A stretch of DNA of 64,000 bases from Roseovarius litorisediminis (lineage in GTDB: Bacteria > Pseudomonadota > Alphaproteobacteria > Rhodobacterales > Rhodobacteraceae): positions 62,001 through 126,000 of the forward strand of contig NZ_FWFL01000002.1 in assembly GCF_900172295.1 (NCBI RefSeq), in the 5' to 3' direction. Below, piece after piece: positions 34,417 through 43,268 of this stretch (position 1 is its first letter; each line of letters opens with the position of its first letter). A model generated the notes under the pieces. That model made no database searches. It was given only the letters and a program-made list of their open reading frames with translations, and was not told the origin of the DNA. The translations under genes were made by a program, and so were the position numbers.

Positions 34417-35046
34417 TCAGGGCACGGCATCGGGGCCATTGTTTTCTTCAAGAATGGCCCGGTAATTCTTCATCGAATGATCCAGCCCCCAATTGTTTGC
34501 CTTGGGTTCAAGAAATCGGGCATCGCCCATATGATTGAAATTTGGCGGCAAGCCGCAAACCGTATCGTCGACGCGGCAGATTGAGAGGCATTTGTCATCG
34601 AATTGCACCCGACCGGGGCCTTTCTTTGGGCGCGGCGCGGCAAACCCTATTCCAGGTACATTATAGGATTTGGAAAGGATCTGCACGGCGGCGGCGCCAA
34701 GCGAGTGCCCGATGATTATTTCGGGTCTTCTCTGGCCGAGCCAGTCAAATATCTTGCGGGAATAAACCAGAAACCCCTGGTGCCAGACCGTACCACTGGC
34801 ACCATGCTCGGTATCGGAACTGGCAAGGCGGTACCTTTTGTTGCCAACCTGAAAAACCCGAAGGTTATAATGCAAATAGTCCAATACGCTGTTACTACCG
34901 GGTAAAAGCAACAAACCATTTTCGGTAAGATGCGCTTGCACATCGTCCTTATCCAGACTGTCTATGATACGCGGCGATGTGAAATTCTGCGGCTTGTAGG
35001 AATGCTGTGCAAACACCGCCGCGTCTTTCAGGTTGATGCGGGCCAT
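34417..35046 (-). CDS. Lipase class 3-like alpha/beta hydrolase
   Basis: A 209-residue hydrolase. The nucleophile elbow is GHSLGA (Ser 115), an Asp pair at 160-161 (RVDDTVCG) and His 190 (GLDHSMKNY) complete a plausible triad. The order and spacing match the lipase_3 fold, but the protein is shorter than most. It has no signal peptide, so a cytosolic role is likely. Substrate unknown. It is convergent with thiN and separated from the next same-strand gene by 78 bases. Confidence 0.75.
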   Translation of the reverse strand: MARINLKDAAVFAQHSYKPQNFTSPRIIDSLDKDDVQAHLTENGLLLLPGSNSVLDYLHYNLRVFQVGNKRYRLASSDTEHGASGTVWHQGFLVYSRKIFDWLGQRRPEIIIGHSLGAAAVQILSKSYNVPGIGFAAPRPKKGPGRVQFDDKCLSICRVDDTVCGLPPNFNHMGDARFLEPKANNWGLDHSMKNYRAILEENNGPDAVP

Positions 35047-35124
35047 TTAAATTCCTCCTGATCTATGAAGGAATTGAACCACAGCCCGGCACATCTGCCT
35101 AGTCAGTCAAACCTGACCTCACCC

Positions 35125-36039
35125 TTAGGGCTGTGGCACCGGACGGCGCTGCAAATGCCGCTCGCGCAGGAATACAAACAGGCCCGAGGCCACGATAAGC
35201 GCAATCCCCAAAAAAGTGAGACCATCAGGCAGGTCGCTGAAAATATAAAAACCCAGCACTGTTGCCGTGACGATCTCTAGATATTGCAAGGGTGCCAGCA
35301 AAGACGCGGGCGCAAAGGCCAGCGCGAAACTGATACAGACATGGCTAAGCGTGGCAATAAGCCCCAAGGCGGCCAGTAGCTTCACTTCGCGCATCTCAGG
35401 CCAGACCGGATCAAGCGGCCCCACGCCCGAGCCATCGAAAGCAAGCAGAACCGGCAGCGCAATCACCAGCGCCGCTATCCCGGTATAGGCCTGCAAGGTA
35501 ATCGGGTGCATGCGTGTCGCCATCCGCCGCGTCAGGATCATGTAAAACGCAAAGCAGGCAGCGGTAACCAGCGGTAGCAGTGCTACCGCGCCAACCTCTT
35601 CAAAACTTGGCTGAATGATTAGCATGGCACCGACAAAACCGACCGCACAGGCAATGTACCGGCGCGGGCCGATCTGCTCACCCAACAGCAACCCGCCCAA
35701 CAGCGTCAGGATAAACGGCTCAACGAAAAATACCGAAATCGCATCGGCCATCGGCATGTATTGAAGCGCGGTAAAGAAAAACGCCGTCGCCACGAGCAAC
35801 AGAACCGAGCGGATCAGATGCAGACCAATCTCGCCTGTCCTTGGCCGGTGCAGCCAGCCGAAGCTAGCGGCCAGTGGCAACAGCAATGCGCTTTGAACCA
35901 CAAACCTTGTCGCCGCGATTTGCGCAACGGCTACCCCGTCACCGATCAGTTTGGCACAGGCATCCATCGCCGGGGCGAGCACGGCAAATCCCACCATCAG
36001 CAGGATACCCCACAGGGTACGGTTGGGATGTGTCGTCAT
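35125..36039 (-). CDS. DMT-superfamily transporter with two EamA domains
   Basis: A 304-residue, ten-helix membrane protein with two EamA repeats. FTALQYMPMADAISVFFVEPF and QPSFEEVGAVALLP are characteristic of the first repeat end, and PLQYLEIVTATVLGFYIF marks the second. It resembles the DMT gene at 12248 in layout but is clearly a different paralogue. S-adenosylmethionine or drug carriers belong to this family; the substrate here is not known. It appears to be a single gene. Confidence 0.87.
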   Translation of the reverse strand: MTTHPNRTLWGILLMVGFAVLAPAMDACAKLIGDGVAVAQIAATRFVVQSALLLPLAASFGWLHRPRTGEIGLHLIRSVLLLVATAFFFTALQYMPMADAISVFFVEPFILTLLGGLLLGEQIGPRRYIACAVGFVGAMLIIQPSFEEVGAVALLPLVTAACFAFYMILTRRMATRMHPITLQAYTGIAALVIALPVLLAFDGSGVGPLDPVWPEMREVKLLAALGLIATLSHVCISFALAFAPASLLAPLQYLEIVTATVLGFYIFSDLPDGLTFLGIALIVASGLFVFLRERHLQRRPVPQP

Positions 36040-36149
36040 GCGCGGCTCCGGCCTGTTGTCCTAATGTGGTAAGGCAGGGTTCGCGGCTGTACCACTCTGA
36101 AATCGCCATTCCGGTAAAAGTCGGGCACCGGTGGGGCGTTTTCCGGGGC

Positions 36150-37523
36150 TCAGCAATTGGGCACGTTCACAGCCAATCCACCAAGCGAGGTTTCCTTGTA
36201 CTTCTCGCTCATGTCCGCCCCGGTCTGGCGCATCGTCTCGATACAGGCATCCAGTGGCACCAAATGCGTGCCATCGCCACGCAGCGCCAGAGATGCCGCG
36301 CTGACCGCCTTGATTGCGCCCAGCCCGTTGCGTTCGATGCAGGGCACCTGCACCAGCCCCTTGACCGGGTCGCAGGTCATGCCGAGATGATGCTCCAGCG
36401 CGATTTCCGCTGCGTTTTCAATCTGTGCGGGGGTGCCCCCCAGAACGGCGGCAAGGCCGGCGGCACCCATGGCCGCGGCAGAGCCTACTTCAGCCTGACA
36501 GCCCGCTTCGGCGCCGGAAATCGAGGCGTTGAATTTAACCAGACCGCCAATTGCCGCCGCCGTCAGCAAGAAATCCTCGATCTGTGCCTCAGAGGCGCCC
36601 GGCACATGCTCTAGCCAGTATTTGATCACAGCCGGCACAACGCCCGCGGCCCCATTGGTGGGCGCCGTCACCACCTGCCCGCCAGCGGCGTTTTCTTCGT
36701 TCACCGCCATGGCATAAGCGCTCATCCAGTCGTTGATCTTGTGTGGCGCGTTCAGGTTGGTGCCCCGCTCGTCGATCAGCGCATCGCGAATGCCCTTGGC
36801 GCGGCGTTTCACGTTCAACCCGCCGGGCAGGATGCCATCGGTGTTCAGCCCGCGCTCAATGCAGTCGTCCATCACTTGCCAGATACGCGCCACGCCCGAT
36901 TTCAGGTTGCCCGGCCCGCCGCGCGAAATTTCGTTGGCCTTTTTCATCTGGGCAATAGACTTGCCCGAGGTTTCGGCCATTTCCAGCATTTCAGCAGCTG
37001 ACTTGAAGGGATAGGGCACCGGATCGCCCTCATCGGTGTTGCGCCCGGCGGCAAGTTCGGCCTCGGTCATGACGAAACCGCCGCCGATTGAATAATAGGT
37101 CTCCTGCAGAATCACGTCGCCCTGTGCGTCAGTGGCCATCAGGATCATGCCATTGGCGTGGCCTGGCAGGTTGGGACCAAAATCAAACAACAGGTCTTCT
37201 TTTGGGTTGAACGCCAGTTCCGGCAAGCCTTCGGGGCGCACTGTATGGGTGTCACGGATCTGTTCCAGTGTCGCCTCGGCCTTGTCGGCGTCATAGGTCT
37301 GGGGAACAAACCCCGCCAGTCCCAGGATGGTAGCGCGGTCCGTGGCGTGGCCGACGCCGGTAAAGGCCAGTGAACCGTGCAACGAGCCTTTGACGCCATG
37401 ACATTCAAACGGGGCCGCGCGCATCTTGTCCAGAAACCGCGCAGCGGCAACCATTGGGCCCATGGTATGGGACGACGACGGCCCGATACCGACTTTGAAC
37501 ATGTCGAAGACGGAAAGAAACAT
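36150..37523 (-). CDS. sdaA: L-serine ammonia-lyase (iron-sulfur L-serine dehydratase)
   Basis: A 457-residue single-chain enzyme that converts L-serine to pyruvate and ammonia with a 4Fe-4S cluster. The N-terminal beta domain starts [18 protein letters not shown]; the alpha domain carries the cluster cysteines in GCQAEVGS and in [13 protein letters not shown]. The last residue is a cysteine (NVPNC), which in the Legionella enzyme folds back as the fourth cluster ligand in the resting state; that feature is kept. Start and stop overlap with the GST gene by one base (TGATG), so the two are translated together. Confidence 0.95.
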   Translation of the reverse strand: MFLSVFDMFKVGIGPSSSHTMGPMVAAARFLDKMRAAPFECHGVKGSLHGSLAFTGVGHATDRATILGLAGFVPQTYDADKAEATLEQIRDTHTVRPEGLPELAFNPKEDLLFDFGPNLPGHANGMILMATDAQGDVILQETYYSIGGGFVMTEAELAAGRNTDEGDPVPYPFKSAAEMLEMAETSGKSIAQMKKANEISRGGPGNLKSGVARIWQVMDDCIERGLNTDGILPGGLNVKRRAKGIRDALIDERGTNLNAPHKINDWMSAYAMAVNEENAAGGQVVTAPTNGAAGVVPAVIKYWLEHVPGASEAQIEDFLLTAAAIGGLVKFNASISGAEAGCQAEVGSAAAMGAAGLAAVLGGTPAQIENAAEIALEHHLGMTCDPVKGLVQVPCIERNGLGAIKAVSAASLALRGDGTHLVPLDACIETMRQTGADMSEKYKETSLGGLAVNVPNC

Positions 37524-38227
37524 CAGGTGGCACTACCTTCTGGTGGTGTGGGATATCGAGGGGCCGTAAAGGGCGTCTGCCCCAGGCCTTCGGCCTTTAT
37601 CGCAGCTGTGACGCAACGGCAATGTTCCAGACGCGTCGCCATTTCATACAGGTGCGGCCATTGGTCTATAGAAAACCAGTCAGCGCCACCTTTCGGGGCG
37701 GGATAAAGTGCCAGCCAGCGCAGAATCGCGGCCACATAGAAATCCAGAACCGAGACGTCAGGGCCAGCAAACCATCCAGGGCTTTTCGCCGCCACCAGCT
37801 CCAGCTTGTCCAGATGGCGGGTAATTTCGCCTTGCATATGGCTGCGTAACCTGCCCTGCGTGGCCTCATCGGTGCCCACATACTGATCCGGGTAGAAGAC
37901 CATCCTCAATGCAGGATGAAGAGTGTTAGCCACGAAAAACAACCATTTCAGAAAATCACCTCGCTGGGTGTCATCGGGTGGTGGGCCCAGCCTTTCGTGC
38001 CTGTCCACCAGCCAAAGCAAGATCGCCCCGGTTTCAAACATCACCGCATGGGGCGTTTCAAGAACCGGGATCAACCCGCTTGGGTTCAGGGCCAGAAAAC
38101 CAAGCGATTTCTGCGCTTTGGCGGCTCGGTCAACCAATGTGGTTTCATAGGGCTGGCGCAACTCTTCCAGCGTTATCCGAACGATAAGCGAGGCATTGTC
38201 GGGCGCGTAGTGTAGGCGGTATGTCAT
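37523..38227 (-). CDS. Glutathione S-transferase family protein
   Basis: A 234-residue protein with an N-terminal thioredoxin-like GST domain (LHYAPDNASLIVRITLEEL, NPSGLIPVLETP, MFETGAILLWL) and a helical C-terminal domain (from about residue 95). The SG/ET glutathione-side positions are retained near residues 60-66. It lies directly upstream of sdaA with a 1-base overlap; a functional link between them is not obvious. Substrate unknown. Confidence 0.88.
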   Translation of the reverse strand: MTYRLHYAPDNASLIVRITLEELRQPYETTLVDRAAKAQKSLGFLALNPSGLIPVLETPHAVMFETGAILLWLVDRHERLGPPPDDTQRGDFLKWLFFVANTLHPALRMVFYPDQYVGTDEATQGRLRSHMQGEITRHLDKLELVAAKSPGWFAGPDVSVLDFYVAAILRWLALYPAPKGGADWFSIDQWPHLYEMATRLEHCRCVTAAIKAEGLGQTPFTAPRYPTPPEGSAT

Positions 38228-38336
38228 GTATCGAACCCAGGGATTTGCATTTTTGATCTTGTGTCTGATTACGACTCGTTAATTACACCATATCCAGATG
38301 ATTTTTCGCTTTTACCCGGCATTAACCAGAAATGTG

Positions 38337-38351
38337 GAACAGTTCGTGAAC
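38337..38351. promoter_or_regulatory. LexA-like SOS box (GAAC-N7-GAAC)
   Basis: GAAC at 38337-38340 and GAAC at 38348-38351 are spaced by seven bases, the direct-repeat form known for LexA in Caulobacter and Rhodobacter. It lies 34 bases upstream of the 43-residue peptide gene. With eight fixed bases, about two such matches are expected by chance in 64 kb on both orientations, so the intergenic location is the main support. Confidence 0.45.
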
Positions 38352-38385
38352 ATTTGCGTTCTCTAACCATTATTATGAGGGTAAC

Positions 38386-38517
38386 ATGAAACTGACCGGA
38401 TATATCCTGCTACTTGCCGCCGCTTTGATTGCCTTGTTTGGCCAGTCGCCAGCGCTTGCCGGGGCAGGGTCGCATACCTTCGGGCCAGCAATTATCACCA
38501 TACCGGACATTCCCTGA
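38386..38517 (+). CDS. Small exported or membrane peptide, 43 residues, unknown function
   Basis: The frame reads MKLTGYILLLAAALIALFG and then QSPALA, giving either a signal peptide cleaved after ALA (residue 25) or one membrane helix (6-20). The rest is 18 residues with ITIPDIP at the end. GAGGG five bases before the ATG is a good ribosome site, and a small hairpin (38533-38547) follows the stop. It sits alone between a divergent GST-sdaA unit and rpiA, behind a LexA-like box. Caulobacter SidA is a short LexA-controlled membrane peptide that blocks division; similarity here is in size and setting only, not in sequence. Real, I think, but unproven. Confidence 0.55.
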   Translation: MKLTGYILLLAAALIALFGQSPALAGAGSHTFGPAIITIPDIP

Positions 38518-38532
38518 AAACAGATGCTTTTT

Positions 38533-38547
38533 AGCCGCGATGCGGCT
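38533..38547. repeat. Short hairpin after the 43-residue peptide gene
   Basis: AGCCGC (38533-38538) pairs perfectly with GCGGCT (38542-38547) around GAT. It lies 15 bases after the peptide's stop. No T-run follows, so it is at best a weak terminator. Confidence 0.4.
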
Positions 38548-38565
38548 GGTGCCAATTGACCCCTC

Positions 38566-38613
38566 GCACCCGGGGTGCAACTCCCATATAACCTCCCCCA
38601 AACATCTGGGGAG
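38566..38613 (+). promoter_or_regulatory. rpiA upstream region: 13-bp palindrome, -10-like box and hairpin over the ribosome site
   Basis: GCACCC/GGGTGC form a perfect palindrome at 38566-38578, followed by a -10-like TATAAC at 38587-38592. CTCCCC (38593-38598) can pair with GGGGAG (38608-38613), which is the ribosome site of rpiA. If transcription starts near 38599 the first arm would not be in the RNA, so ribosome-site masking applies only to longer transcripts. Confidence 0.4.
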
Positions 38614-38621
38614 TCTTTGCC

Positions 38622-39410
38622 ATGACCGGAGAACTATCGCCTATCGACAAGGCCAAATTTGTCGCTGCCAAACGCGCGGTTGAGTTCGTCGAGGACGGAA
38701 TGCGCGTGGGGTTGGGAACCGGCAGTACCGCCGCATGGATGGTGCGCTGCCTAGGGGAAATGGTGCGCGAAGACGGGCTGAAAATCCGGGGTGTGCCAAC
38801 ATCAACCCGCACAGCCGAACTGGCCCGTGAAGTCGGGATCGAAGTGATCACCCTCGACGAGGCCGGATGGCTGGATGTCACCATAGACGGCGCAGATGAG
38901 TTTGACGGAAAGCTGAACCTGATCAAAGGCGGCGGCGGCGCGCTGCTGCAGGAAAAGATCGTGGCAACCGCCAGTGACCAGATGATCGTAATTGCCGACG
39001 TCGGCAAAGAGGTCGAAACCCTTGGTGCGTTCCCGCTGCCGATTGAAGTCATTCCATTCGGCTGGCAGACCACCAAATTGCTGGTCGAGGAATTGCTGAT
39101 CAATATGGATGTGCTGGGCCGCGAAGTTACACAGCGGATGAAGGGCGATGAACCTTTCGTGACAGATGAAGGAAATTTCATTCTGGATTTGCACCTTGGC
39201 CGGATTGGTAACCCGCATCAACTTTCTATGGTTCTGAACCAGATGCCGGGGGTGGTTGAAAACGGGCTGTTCATTGATATCTGCGATATCGTTGTGCTTG
39301 GCTATGGGGACGGCCGGGTTGAGACGCGGGACATCAATGAGGGCACGGTCGAAGAGGATCGTCTGGATTTTGCAGAATCAGACAATCTTTTTTCCGACAT
39401 GCTGGACTAG
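38622..39410 (+). CDS. rpiA: Ribose-5-phosphate isomerase A
   Basis: A 262-residue cytosolic enzyme that interconverts ribose 5-phosphate and ribulose 5-phosphate in the pentose phosphate pathway. Family motifs are VGLGTGSTAAWM (phosphate loop), TIDGADEFDG (catalytic acids) and LIKGGGGALLQEK. Somewhat longer than E. coli RpiA (219) because of an extended C-terminal tail, which is usual in Alphaproteobacteria. GGGGAG stands 8 bases before the ATG. Only 12 bases separate it from gor, so they form an operon linking NADPH supply and use. Confidence 0.96.
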   Translation: MTGELSPIDKAKFVAAKRAVEFVEDGMRVGLGTGSTAAWMVRCLGEMVREDGLKIRGVPTSTRTAELAREVGIEVITLDEAGWLDVTIDGADEFDGKLNLIKGGGGALLQEKIVATASDQMIVIADVGKEVETLGAFPLPIEVIPFGWQTTKLLVEELLINMDVLGREVTQRMKGDEPFVTDEGNFILDLHLGRIGNPHQLSMVLNQMPGVVENGLFIDICDIVVLGYGDGRVETRDINEGTVEEDRLDFAESDNLFSDMLD

Positions 39411-39422
39411 GACGAGGCTGGA

Positions 39423-40778
39423 ATGGAATTTGACTACGATCTTTTTGTAATCGGCGGTGGCTCGGGTGGTGTGCGCGCGGCAAGGGTTGCGGCACAGGAA
39501 GGCGCCAAGGTCGCCCTGGCCGAAGAGGATCGCTATGGCGGCACCTGTGTGATCCGCGGCTGTGTGCCCAAAAAGCTGATGGTATTTGCCAGCGAATATC
39601 CCGGGCATATTGCAGACGCCCAGGCCTATGGCTGGACAGTGCATGCCGGCGGCTTTGACTGGTCCGCATTTAAAAACAAATTGCACGCCGAGCTGGACCG
39701 GCTTGAAGGGGTCTATCGCGGTATTCTCAAAACCAACGGTGTCGACAGCTATGATGCCCGCGCCCGGCTGGCGGATGCTCATACGATTGAGTTGTCTACC
39801 GGGGAACGCAAAACCGCCAAGCACATACTCGTTGCCACTGGCGGACGTCCGGTCAAGCCCGAAATGCCTGGCGCCGAGCATGCGCTGACCAGCAACGATA
39901 TCTTCCATCTTGAAGACCTGCCAAAATCCATTCTGATCATCGGTGGCGGCTACATCGCGTGCGAATTTGCCGGTATTCTGAATGGCTTGGGGGTAAACGT
40001 CACCCAGTATTATCGCGGCGCACAGATATTGCGTGGCTTTGACGAAGAGGCGCGCGGCCTGATCTCGGACGAGATGATTCAATCCGGGATCAACTTGCAT
40101 TTGGGGACCAATATCCTAGAAATGACGCCAGTTGACGGCGGCTATAATGTCAAATCGACCAATGGCACCGAAAAGGTTTTCGAACAGGTTCTGTTCGCAA
40201 CCGGACGCAGCCCCAACACCGCAGACATGGGCCTTGAAGAGGCCGGTGTGAAGCTGGGCCGCAAGGGCGAGATCATTGTTGACGACTATAGCCAGACAGA
40301 CGTGCCGTCTATCTACGCCATCGGCGACGTGACCGATCGCGTAAACCTGACGCCTGTTGCGATCCGCGAAGGCATGGCCTTTGTCGAAACGGTGTTCAAA
40401 GGAAATCCCACACCCGTGGACCACGAACTGATACCGACGGCAATATTCACCCAGCCTGAAATGGGTACCATCGGTCTTAGCGAAGAAGACGCGCGTGATC
40501 AGGAACCGATCGAGGTTTATGCCAGTTCGTTCAAACCCATGCAGCAAAGCTTTGCGGGGCGCGCTGACCGGGTTTTGATGAAACTGGTTGTAAGCCAGAA
40601 AACCCGTAAGATACTGGGGTGTCATATCGTGGCACCTGGTGCCGGCGAAATGATTCAGTTGGCTGGTATTGCCATCAAGATGGGCGCGACGAAAGAAGAT
40701 TTTGATCGGACGGTTGCGGTACACCCCACCATGTCCGAAGAGATTGTAACGATGAAGACTCCGGTCAGGACGGCTTGA
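39423..40778 (+). CDS. gor: Glutathione-disulfide reductase
   Basis: A 451-residue NADPH-dependent flavoenzyme. The FAD motif is FVIGGGSGGVRAAR, the redox pair is Cys42-x4-Cys47 (GGTCVIRGCVPKK), the NADPH motif GGGYIACEFAGIL follows near residue 180, and the C-terminal active-site His is at 434 with Glu 439 (HPTMSEE). It regenerates reduced glutathione for the GST and formaldehyde pathways encoded nearby. Length and motifs are normal for the family. It is in the same unit as rpiA. Confidence 0.96.
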   Translation: MEFDYDLFVIGGGSGGVRAARVAAQEGAKVALAEEDRYGGTCVIRGCVPKKLMVFASEYPGHIADAQAYGWTVHAGGFDWSAFKNKLHAELDRLEGVYRGILKTNGVDSYDARARLADAHTIELSTGERKTAKHILVATGGRPVKPEMPGAEHALTSNDIFHLEDLPKSILIIGGGYIACEFAGILNGLGVNVTQYYRGAQILRGFDEEARGLISDEMIQSGINLHLGTNILEMTPVDGGYNVKSTNGTEKVFEQVLFATGRSPNTADMGLEEAGVKLGRKGEIIVDDYSQTDVPSIYAIGDVTDRVNLTPVAIREGMAFVETVFKGNPTPVDHELIPTAIFTQPEMGTIGLSEEDARDQEPIEVYASSFKPMQQSFAGRADRVLMKLVVSQKTRKILGCHIVAPGAGEMIQLAGIAIKMGATKEDFDRTVAVHPTMSEEIVTMKTPVRTA

Positions 40779-40847
40779 TTTTTCGTCGTGGCTGCACAGG
40801 TTAGTAACAACGCCGTGAAAGGCGAGGAAAAAAAGGGAAGATTATTC

Positions 40848-42032
40848 ATGGCAGGAAATTCTGGCGGCCCATGGGGCGGCGGCGGAAACTCGGGCGGCGG
40901 CAGCGATGATGACCGCGACGATGATCGTGGTGGTCGGCGGTCTCCTGAAGGGGCACCGCAGATTCCCGAAATCGACGAGTTGATGCGCAAAGGCCAGGAT
41001 CAGCTGCGTGTGCTGATGGGCGGTCGGGGCGGTGGCGGCAATCGTGGCGGTTCCGGTGGTGGTGGTCCGGCATTCGGCAAGGGATCCATCGCATTGGGCG
41101 CTCTGGCGGGCCTCGTACTTTGGGGCATGGCCAGTTTTTACACGGTCAAGCCCGAAGAGCAGTCAATCGAACTTTTTCTGGGTAAATTTTCCGGTATTGG
41201 TACCGAAGGTCTGAACTTTGCCCCCTGGCCGGTTGTGACCTACGAAGTATTCAACGTCACGACCAACCGCACCGAAGACATTGGTGTGCGCCGCACAGGT
41301 GGTGACAATGACGGTTTGATGCTGACAACGGATGAAAACATCGTGGACATCGATTTTCAGGTCGTCTGGAACGTCAAGAATGCCCAACAGTTCAAATTCA
41401 GCCTGAAATACCCCAACGATTCCGTGCGGGCGATTTCCGAGGCGGCGATGCGCGAAGTCATCGCCCAGTCCGAATTGGCCCCGATCCTGAACCGCGATCG
41501 TGCCGCGATCGAGGCGCGGGTCAAGGAACTGATCCAGGAAACACTCGATAACCGTGAAACCGGCATCAACATCATCCGCGTCAACTTCAATAAGGTAGAC
41601 CCGCCCAGCCAGAACGTAACCGTCACCGACGCCGAAGGGCGCTCGTCGTCCGAATCGGTGATTGATGCCTTCCGCGATGTGCAGGCCGCCGAACAGGAAC
41701 GCGACCGGGTTGAGCGTCAGGCCGATGCCTATGCCAACAAACGCCTCGCCGAGGCTCGTGGTGAATCCGCGCAGTTGCTGGAAGCTGCCGAAGGGTATCG
41801 CGCCCGTGTTGTCAACGATGCTGTCGGTGAAGCGAGCCGTTTTCTGGCCGTTCTCACTGAATACAAGGCCGCTCCAGAGGTGACCCGTAAACGGCTTTAT
41901 CTGGAAACCATGGAGAAAGTGCTGGGCGACGTCGACAAGATCATTCTTGAAAACAATGTTGGTGGCGGCGGGCAGGGTGTGGTGCCATATCTGCCCCTTA
42001 ATGAATTACGTAAAAACGGAGGATCAAACTGA
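40848..42032 (+). CDS. hflK: FtsH modulator HflK
   Basis: A 394-residue SPFH/band-7 protein. The N-terminal tail (residues 1-78) is very rich in glycine and aspartate, a membrane helix follows at 80-98, and the periplasmic SPFH domain and coiled-coil region fill the rest. HflK and HflC form a large complex around FtsH and limit its access to membrane substrates. AAGGGAAG before ATG 40848 fixes the start; a GTG at 40788 is in frame but lies in the spacer after gor. It overlaps hflC by one base (TGATG). Confidence 0.95.
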   Translation: MAGNSGGPWGGGGNSGGGSDDDRDDDRGGRRSPEGAPQIPEIDELMRKGQDQLRVLMGGRGGGGNRGGSGGGGPAFGKGSIALGALAGLVLWGMASFYTVKPEEQSIELFLGKFSGIGTEGLNFAPWPVVTYEVFNVTTNRTEDIGVRRTGGDNDGLMLTTDENIVDIDFQVVWNVKNAQQFKFSLKYPNDSVRAISEAAMREVIAQSELAPILNRDRAAIEARVKELIQETLDNRETGINIIRVNFNKVDPPSQNVTVTDAEGRSSSESVIDAFRDVQAAEQERDRVERQADAYANKRLAEARGESAQLLEAAEGYRARVVNDAVGEASRFLAVLTEYKAAPEVTRKRLYLETMEKVLGDVDKIILENNVGGGGQGVVPYLPLNELRKNGGSN

Positions 42033-42934
42033 TGCGGAAAATAACCCTTCTGATCCCGATCCTTCTCGTCGCTGTTGTGGTGGCACTGTCTTCAATATTT
42101 ATCGTGGACGAGCGTGAAAAAGTGCTTGTGCTGCGATTTGGCCAGATCAAACAGGAACGGATCGAGCCCGGTCTTGGTTTCAAAGTTCCGTTGCTGGACG
42201 AGGTTGTGCGCTACGAGGATCGCATCCTGTCGCTTGAAACACCTGTAATCGAAGTAACACCAGCCGATGACCGGCGTCTGGAAGTGGACGCTTTCGTATT
42301 GTATCGTATATCGGACATCCGGCAGTTCCGTCAGGCGCTTGGCGCCGGTGGTGAATTTCAGGCAGCAGAACAGCTCAATGACATCCTTGATGGTCAGATC
42401 CGCGCGGTCCTGGGCTCGCAGGGTGTTACGTCAAACACCATTCTGTCGCCGGAACGGGCTGGTCTGATGGACCAGATAAGAAACCGGGCCGACAATCGGG
42501 CCAAGGCACTTGGTCTGGACGTGGTGGATGTGCGTCTGCGTCAGACAAACCTGCCCGAGCAGAACTTTGACGCCACCCTGCAGCGGATGATCGCCGAACG
42601 CGAACGTGAGGCAACCGATGAGCGCGCCCGTGGCCGTGAGGCGGCCCAACGTGTACGCGCAACCGCCGACCGGACCTACGAGGAAATCCTGTCAGAGGCG
42701 CGCAGGGATGCGCGCATCATTGAGGGTGAAGCCGACGCCGAACGGAACCGGATTTTTGCCGAAGCCTATGGTCAGGACCCTGAGTTCTTTGAATTCTATA
42801 GGTCACTTTCCGCTTACGAGCAGTCTCTGACCGGTCGAAACTCCAGCATGGTGCTTTCGCCAGACAGCGAGTTTTTCAACTACCTGCGGTCCGATCAGGG
42901 GGCCGTGGCCAAGCAGGCCGAAGACGCACAATGA
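42032..42934 (+). CDS. hflC: FtsH modulator HflC
   Basis: A 300-residue SPFH/band-7 protein, the partner of HflK. One N-terminal membrane helix (residues 4-22) anchors it, with the bulk in the periplasm. Family parts are SIFIVDEREKVLVLRFGQI, a SPFH core and the charged coiled-coil AEREREATDERARGREAAQRV broken by alanines. It overlaps hflK at the start and DUF2065 at the end (ATGA), so all three are coupled in translation. Confidence 0.95.
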   Translation: MRKITLLIPILLVAVVVALSSIFIVDEREKVLVLRFGQIKQERIEPGLGFKVPLLDEVVRYEDRILSLETPVIEVTPADDRRLEVDAFVLYRISDIRQFRQALGAGGEFQAAEQLNDILDGQIRAVLGSQGVTSNTILSPERAGLMDQIRNRADNRAKALGLDVVDVRLRQTNLPEQNFDATLQRMIAEREREATDERARGREAAQRVRATADRTYEEILSEARRDARIIEGEADAERNRIFAEAYGQDPEFFEFYRSLSAYEQSLTGRNSSMVLSPDSEFFNYLRSDQGAVAKQAEDAQ

Positions 42935-43128
42935 TCGAAAATGCGCTTCTGGCCTTCGGGCTGGTGTTGATTGTCGAGGGGCTGGTGTACGCACTGGCCC
43001 CTTCGATTGTGGAGCAACTGCTTGTCGCGCTCAGCACTCTGTCACAAGACGGGCGGCGCCTGCTTGGGCTGGCTGCTCTGACGATCGGTGTGGTGATGGT
43101 CTGGTCCGCCAAGATGCTTGGCGCTTGA
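42931..43128 (+). CDS. DUF2065 small membrane protein
   Basis: A 65-residue protein with two predicted helices (about 4-23 and 42-61) and the conserved GLVYALAP turn between the first helix and the loop. It is a member of DUF2065, whose genes lie in hflKC loci of many Proteobacteria. The start overlaps the hflC stop. A role in HflKC/FtsH quality control follows only from location. Confidence 0.88.
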   Translation: MIENALLAFGLVLIVEGLVYALAPSIVEQLLVALSTLSQDGRRLLGLAALTIGVVMVWSAKMLGA

Positions 43129-43147
43129 TTCATGCCTGAAATCTGGT

Positions 43148-43161
43148 TCACATGCATGTGA
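43148..43161. promoter_or_regulatory. 14-bp perfect palindrome upstream of the DegP gene
   Basis: TCACATGCATGTGA at 43148-43161 is fully self-complementary and lies 107 bases before the GTG start. A second short inverted repeat (CACCTA/TAGGTG) is at 43196-43209. They may be regulatory sites of the protease gene; the factor is not known. Confidence 0.4.
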
Positions 43162-43268
43162 CATATTGTTGTGGCAATTGAGATCGACAATAGGGCACCT
43201 ACATAGGTGACTAGTAAACTGCACCGGCCATATCCCGTGCATTTTGGACAAACGAAGGAGACGCTGAC

